The notes under the pieces were generated by a model. That model was given only the letters and a program-made list of their open reading frames with translations. It was not told the DNA's origin and did no database searches. This document shows positions 57,997-64,000 of a stretch of DNA of 64,000 nt, in pieces. The DNA lies in contig NZ_JBNTQY010000001.1 in NCBI RefSeq assembly GCF_051209875.1, positions 372,001 through 436,000 of the forward strand, given 5' to 3'. Each line of letters opens with the position of its first letter. Position 1 is the stretch's first letter. Origin of the DNA: Emticicia sp051209875. GTDB lineage: Bacteria; Bacteroidota; Bacteroidia; Cytophagales; Spirosomataceae. Position numbers and translations under genes: made by a program.

Positions 57997-59061
57997 TTAC
58001 TTTTTGGTAGTTTCAAGCAACCAATCTCCCATGATTTGTAGAGCTTCGGGAGCAAAATCTTCTTTTATTTTGGCATATTCATTTACTAAACCAGTTTCAG
58101 CATGTTGAAAAAGATGGTTCAACCCTTCTAATTTTACTATTTTATAATGTTTATTTTTGCCTTTTTTAAGAGCATTTTCAATGGCTGGCAAATGCAAATT
58201 TGCATCTACTTGTGTGTCTTTTGTGCCATTCAATGCTAAAACAGGACATTTTACTTTCTGCCAATCTTCGGCAGGGTCATGTCCCATGAAAAACTTCACC
58301 CACGGAATATTACTATTTAATGCTGATTTTATAACTGCTTGGTCTTGGCCAATTATTTTGTTTTTGATTTTAAAATCATCCGTATATGTTCCCAATAATG
58401 TTTTTACTTTTGCTTCTATTACTTTTGGGTCGTCTTCATTAATAATAATGTCAAGTACTTTATCATTAAAACCAACAAATTCTCTTGCTGTAAGTGTGTC
58501 AAAACCTGCTTTTATCCGCATAATTTCTATCTGACTTCCAGCAACTATTTTACCGTTTACTCCCGTGCCGGCCAATGAAACAATATAAGCAACATCTTTT
58601 GTTTGTGATGCCACCATTGGAGCAATCATTCCTCCTTCGCTGTGTCCAATCAAACCAATTTTTTTAGAATTTATCTCGCTACGAGTTTTCAAGTAATCAA
58701 TGCCAGATTTAACATCTTTGGCAAAGTTTTCACTGGTGATTGCTTTCGGATTTTTACCTAAAGTGGTTTTTCCTGCTCCACGATCATCTACTCGTAGTAC
58801 TGTAAAACCTCTCCCTGTCAAATACTCAGCAATAACTTTGAAGGGTTTATGCCCCAAAATCGTTTCATCTCTGTCTTGTGTACCTGAGCCTGTGATAAGC
58901 AAAACAGCAGGGAATTTTGAGCCATTTTCAGGCATAGTGAGTGTGCCGAAAATATGAGCAGAATCTGCAGTATTCCAATAATTTACTTCTTCTGATTTAA
59001 AAGGAGCTTGAGCAAAAGAAACTTGAATGGCTAAAATATATAGAAAAAAGATCTTTTTCAT
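57997..59061 (-). CDS. Secreted alpha/beta hydrolase
   Basis: The 354-residue protein has a signal peptide (MKKIFFLYILAIQVSFAQ). The hydrolase fold has the oxyanion region LLITGSGTQDRDE, RVDDRGAGKT, the nucleophile elbow GHSEGGMIAP, the acid in LALNGTKDTQVD and the histidine in GLNHLFQH. These are features of the serine aminopeptidase/acyl-esterase group found in the periplasm. I start at 59061, before the signal; 13 more open codons upstream carry none. The substrate is unknown. Confidence 0.9.
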   Translation of the reverse strand: MKKIFFLYILAIQVSFAQAPFKSEEVNYWNTADSAHIFGTLTMPENGSKFPAVLLITGSGTQDRDETILGHKPFKVIAEYLTGRGFTVLRVDDRGAGKTTLGKNPKAITSENFAKDVKSGIDYLKTRSEINSKKIGLIGHSEGGMIAPMVASQTKDVAYIVSLAGTGVNGKIVAGSQIEIMRIKAGFDTLTAREFVGFNDKVLDIIINEDDPKVIEAKVKTLLGTYTDDFKIKNKIIGQDQAVIKSALNSNIPWVKFFMGHDPAEDWQKVKCPVLALNGTKDTQVDANLHLPAIENALKKGKNKHYKIVKLEGLNHLFQHAETGLVNEYAKIKEDFAPEALQIMGDWLLETTKK

Positions 59062-59110
59062 GGGTGAGTATTTTATGGTTTGTGCGTAAATGTCTTTCAA
59101 AATATTGAAT

Positions 59111-59141
59111 AAAAAAAGGGCTTTATACGAATAAAGCCCCT
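59111..59141 (-). terminator. Terminator of the TIM-barrel isomerase gene
   Basis: GGGCTTTAT pairs with ATAAAGCCC around ACGA, with seven T on the minus-strand side. It stands 28 nt after the stop. Confidence 0.87.
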
Positions 59142-59169
59142 GTGATTATAAACGGTAAAATTATGCTTT

Positions 59170-60093
59170 TTAAAAATTATCACTCCATTGATAAGCCTCA
59201 ATGAGTTTGGCTTCACCCTCTTTCCCTTTATAAAAATTACCATGTTCCATTCCCATGATAAATTCTTGGTTACTGGCTTTTGATTTTTCGTAAATATGCT
59301 TAAAAATCGCCTTATAATTTACCTCTCCAGTAGTTGGTTCTTTTCTACCTGGCTCATCTCCAATTTGAAAATAAGCAATTTCGTCCCAACACCAATCCAT
59401 ATTTTGCACAATACGTCCTTGATTGCGTTGCATGTGCCACATATCATATAAAATTTTACAAGAAGGACTATTAACCGCCTTACAAATCATAAAAGTTTGG
59501 TCAGAAAAACGTAAAAATAAGTCAGGATTATCGCTCAAAGGCTCTAAAACCATGGTGAGATTATGTGGCTCAAAAATATCACATGCACGGCGTAAAGCAT
59601 CAATAACATTAGAAGTTTGAATACCCATTGGCAAATTTCTTTCAAAATACCCAGGTACTACCGTCATAAATTTGGCATTGCAACGCTTGGCCGTTTCTAC
59701 CGAAGCTCGACAAGTTTTTAAGAAATTTTCGAGAAATTCTTTTTTTCCAGTTGCTAAAGAAGTTTTCCAGTTATCACCACCATCAACTACAAAAACGCCC
59801 ATTTTCATACCCAGCTTTGTGAGTGTTTCTCCAATTTTTGTTTGTGTTTCAGTAGTACGATTGAGCATTCCGTTGTCTTCCAAAGCCATAAAGCCATTAT
59901 CGGCCATGAATTTGAGTTGGTCGAATAAATCTTTTCCTGCCGAGTTTTCAAACATTCCAAAATGTGGAGCATAGAGAAGTTTATATTTTGGGGCGGCCGA
60001 ACTAATCGGCATTTCAGAAGCAAAAGCTGATGTTCCTAAAGTTGATGCACCTGCTGCCAAGACACTTTTTGAAAGAAAATTTCTACGATTCAT
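59170..60093 (-). CDS. Hydroxypyruvate isomerase-like TIM-barrel protein, Tat-exported
   Basis: The 307-residue protein starts with a twin-arginine signal (MNRRNFLSKSVLAAGASTLG). The AP-endonuclease-2/sugar isomerase barrel has LLYAPHFGMFEN, MALEDNGML, AKFMTVVPGY, MVLEPLSDNPDLF, ILYDMWHMQRNQG and IAYFQIGDEPGRKEP, which supply the metal-binding Glu, Asp, His and Glu. This is closest to hydroxypyruvate isomerase (Hyi) and inosose-type enzymes. It is divergent from a Tat-exported Gfo/Idh/MocA oxidoreductase; the pair probably acts on the same sugar or polyol in the periplasm. Confidence 0.87.
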   Translation of the reverse strand: MNRRNFLSKSVLAAGASTLGTSAFASEMPISSAAPKYKLLYAPHFGMFENSAGKDLFDQLKFMADNGFMALEDNGMLNRTTETQTKIGETLTKLGMKMGVFVVDGGDNWKTSLATGKKEFLENFLKTCRASVETAKRCNAKFMTVVPGYFERNLPMGIQTSNVIDALRRACDIFEPHNLTMVLEPLSDNPDLFLRFSDQTFMICKAVNSPSCKILYDMWHMQRNQGRIVQNMDWCWDEIAYFQIGDEPGRKEPTTGEVNYKAIFKHIYEKSKASNQEFIMGMEHGNFYKGKEGEAKLIEAYQWSDNF

Positions 60094-60301
60094 TAGTTTT
60101 TATAAATTGAAGGTTGATTTGATGAAAGTTGGAAAATTGCTTTGAATAGATTGATTAGCTAAAGTATAAATTTATTTCTTAGTTATAAGCATTTGACCAC
60201 AACTTTTTATTAGTTTAGCAAAGTAAAAATGAAGTACAAAAAGAAACATAAGTACTTATAAAATCTTACATTATTCAATCCTAAAAAATAAAGTTTAAAA
60301 A

Positions 60302-61759
60302 ATGAAAGAGAAATCAAATGAGTCTCGGAGAGAATTTATAAAAAAGGGAGCGATTGCATCCTCTTTTTTTATTGTTCCGAGAAATGTTCTTGGCGGATTG
60401 GGGTTTATTTCCCCAAGTGACCAGCTCAACATTGCTGCTATCGGTGCAGGAGGTAAAGGCAGAAGCGATATTAAAAATGCCTCTGTCAATGGCCGTGAAC
60501 GAATCGTTGCACTTTGCGATGTTGACTTTTCGGGTTCAGCAAAAGAAACCGTTGGGCTATTTCCTAATGCCAAACGCTATGCCGATTACCGAGAAATGTT
60601 GGATAAAGAAAAAGACATTGATGCCGTCACCATTTCAACACCTGACCATGTTCATGGCCCTGCTGCTGCATTTGCCATGGAGCGAGGCAAACATGTGTAT
60701 GTGCAGAAGCCAATGACTCATAATATTCGTGAAGCCAGATTACTTACAGAAATGGCAAGAAAATATAAAATTGTGAGCCAAATGGGTAATCAAGGAGCTT
60801 CAAATCCTCTTTTGATTACTGTTCAAAAATGGGTTGATTCTGGTCAATTAGGGAAAATTTCAAAAGTGCAAATTTGGACAAATCGCCCAGTTTGGCCACA
60901 AGGCTTTGCTATGCCAAAACCAGATGATAGTTTAAAACCAAAAGATTTAGATTGGAACTTATGGCTCGGCCCCAATGAATATAAACCTTATATACCAAAT
61001 ATGCACCCATTCAATTGGCGAGGTTGGTGGGATTATGGCACAGGAGCATTGGGTGATGTTGGTTGTCACTTGATAGATATTCCATTCAGAACATTAGGAT
61101 TAAAGTACCCAACTGATGCCGAGTGTAGCGTAGCATCGGTTTATACAAAAATGTGGACGGCCGATTATAATCCAGAAGGCTGCCCTGCCTCTTCGTTTAT
61201 TACACTTCATTTTGGAGCAACTGCCAAAAGTAAGTCACCAATAGAAATGAGCTGGAGCGATGGTGGTATCAGACCTGCACACCCAGATATTATTCCTGCA
61301 AATGAAGACATTGGCGGAACAAATAGCAGCAATGGTGTATTAATTATTGGTGAAAAAGGTATTATTTCAACCAATATCAATGATAGCTCACCAATGATGC
61401 CAAAATTGTATCTGAATGATGGAACGAAAGAATTAGGCCCAGATTTACCTAAAGATATTGAACCAGAATATGGTCATCAGCGTAAATGGGTAGATGCTTG
61501 TAAAGCAGGCTTTAAAAGCAAAGAACATTTAGCCTTGACCTCTTCATTTGATTATGCTGGGCCAATGACCGAAACGGTATTGATGGGTAATTTGGCCATC
61601 AGAAGTTATATGCTAAGAAAAGAAAATAGTAAAGGTCAGATGGAGTTTTTTGCTCGTAAAAAACTACTTTGGGATGGAGAAAATACAAGAATAACTAACT
61701 TAGAAGAAGCCAATCAATTTGTGGGTAGAAGTAGCTACCGAGATGGTTGGAAAGTGTAG
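60302..61759 (+). CDS. Gfo/Idh/MocA-family oxidoreductase (long form), Tat-exported
   Basis: The 485-residue protein has a Tat-type start (SRREFIKKGAIASSFFIVPRNVLGG). The Rossmann domain (about 38-170) has LNIAAIGAGGKGRSDI and VTISTPDHVHGPAAAFAMERGKHVYVQKPM, where the usual EKP motif is QKP. The C-terminal domain contains NWRGWWDYGTGALGDVGCHLIDIPFRTLGL. This long QKP subgroup is frequent in Bacteroidota and Planctomycetes, and some members are glycoside-modifying enzymes that use a bound NAD. It faces the Hyi-like gene divergently across a 208-bp spacer in which I see no clear operator. Confidence 0.92.
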   Translation: MKEKSNESRREFIKKGAIASSFFIVPRNVLGGLGFISPSDQLNIAAIGAGGKGRSDIKNASVNGRERIVALCDVDFSGSAKETVGLFPNAKRYADYREMLDKEKDIDAVTISTPDHVHGPAAAFAMERGKHVYVQKPMTHNIREARLLTEMARKYKIVSQMGNQGASNPLLITVQKWVDSGQLGKISKVQIWTNRPVWPQGFAMPKPDDSLKPKDLDWNLWLGPNEYKPYIPNMHPFNWRGWWDYGTGALGDVGCHLIDIPFRTLGLKYPTDAECSVASVYTKMWTADYNPEGCPASSFITLHFGATAKSKSPIEMSWSDGGIRPAHPDIIPANEDIGGTNSSNGVLIIGEKGIISTNINDSSPMMPKLYLNDGTKELGPDLPKDIEPEYGHQRKWVDACKAGFKSKEHLALTSSFDYAGPMTETVLMGNLAIRSYMLRKENSKGQMEFFARKKLLWDGENTRITNLEEANQFVGRSSYRDGWKV

Positions 61760-61785
61760 TTATTTAAAAAGCGTTTTATTAGATT

Positions 61786-61831
61786 AACCCCACTTAAAGT
61801 CCTCCCCGTTGGGGAGGATTTAGGTAGGGTT
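61786..61831. repeat. CTCCCC/GGGGAG palindrome between convergent genes
   Basis: The core TCCTCCCC-GTT-GGGGAGGA is flanked by AACCCCACTTAAAG on one side and its imperfect inverse ending GGTAGGGTT on the other. Confidence 0.85.
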
Positions 61832-61835
61832 ATAA

Positions 61836-62564
61836 TTAATATAAAAAGTCTAAATTCTCAGTTTTTACATCCTCTGGTTCGAGTTCTAAGAATTCTTCCC
61901 AGAATGGATTTTCGGGTAATGCCGCTTTGCAAATGATTGGCTCTTTTTTCACAGGATGCACAAAATACAAGCGACGAGCGTGCAAATTGATATTGCCTTC
62001 AAGGTTTGGTCTTGGATAACCATATTTGACATCTCCTCTAATCGGACAACCCATTTTGGCTAATTGCACACGAATCTGGTGCGGACGACCCGTAATTGGA
62101 TTGATTTCGAGTAAATGATAATGGTTGATTTCGCCTAAATAACGATAAGTTAATTCAGCTTTTTGTGAACCAACAACCTCTTCGTCATAAGCTTTTACAG
62201 TATTTCTATTTTCGTCTTTTACCAACCAATTGGTCAGTTTTCCTGTTTTTTTCTCAGGTTTATTCCCTACTACTGCCCAGTAAGTTTTCTGAATTTCTCT
62301 TTTACGGAAAAGTTCGTTCATTCGCTCAAGAGCTTTTGATGTTCGTGCAAAAATCACCAAGCCACTTACGGGGCGGTCGAGGCGATGTACAGTTCCCAAA
62401 AATACATCCCCAGGCTTATTATATTTGTGTTTAATATACTCTTTTACGTAATCCGACAATGTTTTATCGCCAGTGCTATCACCTTGCACCAAAATGCCTT
62501 GGGCTTTATTGACAATAATAATATGATTGTCTTCGTAAATTACTTGAAATGGTTTCTTTGCCAT
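61836..62564 (-). CDS. RluA-family pseudouridine synthase
   Basis: The 242-residue enzyme converts uridine to pseudouridine in rRNA or tRNA. It has IYEDNHIIIVNKAQGILVQGD near the start, the catalytic motif HRLDRPVSGLVIFART with the aspartate nucleophile, and INPITGRPHQIRVQLAKMGCPIRGDVKYG. There is no S4 domain, which is usual for short RluA-like members. The target base cannot be told from sequence. Upstream, between it and dxr, lie two joined heptad-repeat families. Confidence 0.93.
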   Translation of the reverse strand: MAKKPFQVIYEDNHIIIVNKAQGILVQGDSTGDKTLSDYVKEYIKHKYNKPGDVFLGTVHRLDRPVSGLVIFARTSKALERMNELFRKREIQKTYWAVVGNKPEKKTGKLTNWLVKDENRNTVKAYDEEVVGSQKAELTYRYLGEINHYHLLEINPITGRPHQIRVQLAKMGCPIRGDVKYGYPRPNLEGNINLHARRLYFVHPVKKEPIICKAALPENPFWEEFLELEPEDVKTENLDFLY

Positions 62565-62571
62565 ATTTTTA

Positions 62572-62685
62572 GAATGTAGAATGAAGAATGTAGAATGAAG
62601 AATGATTGCTCCTGCAATTATATTCTAAGCCCTAATTCTGTAATAATCTTTTCTCGAGTCTTATGTCTCGAATCTCACGTCTATC
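62572..62685. repeat. GAATGnA and GACnTnA heptad arrays side by side
   Basis: The left part has five perfect GAATGnn units (62572-62606; GAATGTA, GAATGAA alternating). The right part (62647-62685) holds five units of the GATnCGA type in the opposite orientation, for example GATTCGA, GACTCGA and GACGTGA on the minus strand. Both parts keep exact 7-bp phase. Confidence 0.83.
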
Positions 62686-62689
62686 TAAA

Positions 62690-63841
62690 TTAAACAAACG
62701 CCAAGGCCATCTTTCTCGTTTCTTCATCAGTTTTGATATAATCTTCGAGACTTGGTGTTTGTATGAAACTTACTTTTTGCATGCAGTCTTCAATCAAATC
62801 AGACATTTCTAAGAAACCGATTTCGTCACGAAGGAAGGCCGCAACTGCTATTTCGTTGGCGGCATTTACAATACATGCCATATTTCCACCAACTTTGAGT
62901 GCTTCAAAAGCAAAACTTAGATTTCTAAATGTCTGATAATCAGGTTTTTCAAAAGTCAATGATGGAAATTGCGAAAAATCCATTCTTGGAAAATTAGATT
63001 TCAAACGATTAGGATAACCAATGGCAAATTGAATAGGTACTCGCATATCGGGCAAACCCATTTGAGCTTTCATGCTACCATCTTCAAATTGTACCATCGA
63101 ATGAATGATACTTTGTGGATGCACCACTACTTCAATCTGCTCGGGCGTAAGTCCAAAAAGCCATTTTGCTTCAATTACCTCCAAGCCTTTATTCATTAAT
63201 GATGCCGAATCAATCGTAATCTTTGCTCCCATGCTCCAATTTGGGTGCTTTAATGCTTGGGCTTTCGTAACGGTTTTCAAGAATTCTCGGTCTTTTCCTC
63301 TGAAAGGTCCGCCTGAAGCAGTCAAAATTATCTTTTCAATTGGATTATGGAATTCACCAACCAAACACTGAAAAATTGCCGAATGTTCGGAATCAACAGG
63401 CAAAATATCAACTTTATGTTTTAGAGCTAAATCAGTGACTAATTCTCCTGCCACTACCAAAGTTTCTTTATTTGCCAAAGCTATGTGTTTTCCTGCTTTG
63501 ATGGCTGCCACTGTTGGAATTAAACCTGCATAACCAACCAAGGCTGTTAGAACCATATTCACCGACGCCATTTCTACAACTGATACTAATGATTTTTCGC
63601 CAGTGTAAACTTTTATATCAAGAGGGTCGAGGGCAGCAAATACTTTGTCGTAAAGATTTTCGTTGGAAATAACAACAACATTTGGACGAAATTTGGCAGC
63701 CTGTTCTATTAATAAATCAGCATTATTTTGGGCGGTTAGAACTTCAATTTCAAAAATATCGGGATTTGCCTCAACAACTTCCAAAGCCTGTGTTCCTATC
63801 GAACCTGTTGAGCCAAGTATGGCGAGATGACGTTTTTGCAT
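62690..63841 (-). CDS. dxr: 1-deoxy-D-xylulose-5-phosphate reductoisomerase
   Basis: The 383-residue NADPH enzyme makes 2-C-methylerythritol 4-phosphate, the committed step of the MEP pathway. It has LAILGSTGSIGTQALEV at the N-terminus, ALANKETLVVAGELV, the metal and substrate segments LPVDSEHSAIFQCL and LTASGGPFR, and ASLMNKGLEVIEAKWLFGL with VVHPQSIIHSMVQFEDGS. Complete in the window. Together with idi at 39168 it shows that the organism uses the MEP route. It is usually next to rseP, but here the two are far apart. Confidence 0.98.
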   Translation of the reverse strand: MQKRHLAILGSTGSIGTQALEVVEANPDIFEIEVLTAQNNADLLIEQAAKFRPNVVVISNENLYDKVFAALDPLDIKVYTGEKSLVSVVEMASVNMVLTALVGYAGLIPTVAAIKAGKHIALANKETLVVAGELVTDLALKHKVDILPVDSEHSAIFQCLVGEFHNPIEKIILTASGGPFRGKDREFLKTVTKAQALKHPNWSMGAKITIDSASLMNKGLEVIEAKWLFGLTPEQIEVVVHPQSIIHSMVQFEDGSMKAQMGLPDMRVPIQFAIGYPNRLKSNFPRMDFSQFPSLTFEKPDYQTFRNLSFAFEALKVGGNMACIVNAANEIAVAAFLRDEIGFLEMSDLIEDCMQKVSFIQTPSLEDYIKTDEETRKMALAFV

Positions 63842-63930
63842 GAAAAAAAATCGACTATTTATAAATATTACTTAAATTTTAGTACAAAGTTCGGAAAATT
63901 TAATGATAAAGTTTTTATTTTGCTGTTGTA

Positions 63931-63972
63931 ATCAGCTTGATTTATAATTCATCAATTATAAATCAAGCTGAT
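63931..63972. repeat. Perfect 19-bp-arm palindrome near the window end
   Basis: ATCAGCTTGATTTATAATT (63931-63949) and its exact inverse (63954-63972) enclose CATC. There is no T run. The rest of 63842-64000 is AT-rich, with no gene seen. Confidence 0.8.
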
Positions 63973-64000
63973 TATTGGTATAAGTTGTTGATTATAAGTA

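Overview
The window is about 64 kb of AT-rich chromosome from a member of the Bacteroidota, most likely the order Cytophagales (Spirosoma/Emticicia/Runella-like). The reasons are the promoter type (TTG, a spacer of 19-21 bp, then TAnnTTTG), the near absence of Shine-Dalgarno sequences, families typical of the phylum (DUF2911, DUF6702, PD40/OmpA proteins, a YpdA-type bacillithiol reductase, Bacteroidota-type RseP and FtsL), and many small secreted proteins. I see no rRNA, tRNA, CRISPR array, prophage or complete insertion sequence. Genus-level placement is inference.

Layout. 0-8.7 kb: the 3' end of tuf, pdhA, a CarH/LitR-like MerR regulator convergent with a flavin amine oxidase, xylA, an EamA half-transporter, small secreted proteins and an AraC regulator. 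8.8-10.5 kb: a small accessory patch with an IS200-like REP-associated transposase (RAYT), two of its likely palindromes and a DUF4062 protein. 10.6-15.9 kb: leucine biosynthesis in the order leuC, leuD, a leuA-type synthase, leuB; a GxxExxY cassette with inverted repeats sits between leuA and leuB. 16-32 kb: a Skp-like chaperone, a 1161-residue PD40-amidohydrolase fusion, ahcY, DUF2911, a Tat-exported oxidoreductase, a CtpA-type protease, MarR, DUF6702, rseP and ypdA. 32.8-37.7 kb: a GT-C glycosyltransferase and a short division cluster (rsmH, ftsL-like, ftsI). 37.8-45.1 kb: thioredoxin-like lipoprotein, idi, cyclophilin, RmlD-like reductase, nadD-gmk, an ECF sigma/anti-sigma pair and rsgA. 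45.4-54.8 kb: a tiny membrane protein, rfaE1, two OmpA-family proteins, a PAS-LuxR regulator with a palindromic operator, purU, a haloperoxidase-like lipoprotein and an AIM24-like protein. 55-64 kb: small lipoprotein, YtxH-like, YdcF-like, CoA-binding, AlkA-like, hydrolase, two divergent Tat-exported sugar enzymes, an RluA synthase and dxr.

Most genes are core housekeeping. The unusual content lies between the genes. (1) At least a dozen spacers hold arrays of imperfect 7-bp units that keep exact 7-bp phase over up to eight units; the clearest have two arms in opposite orientation around an AT-rich loop. Five sequence families (GATnCGA, GACTrTn, GATTTAC, GCTTTAw, GAATGnA) share this architecture. 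Some of them form stop codons or C-terminal tails of genes. (2) Short perfect palindromes of several unrelated sequences are scattered between genes, and three palindromic elements are inserted in frame inside proteins (the RAYT, DUF6702 and YpdA). (3) A GxxExxY gene is bracketed by inverted repeats, and a related gene-less element lies between leuC and leuD. I regard the heptad arrays as the strongest candidate here for an under-described type of genome structure.
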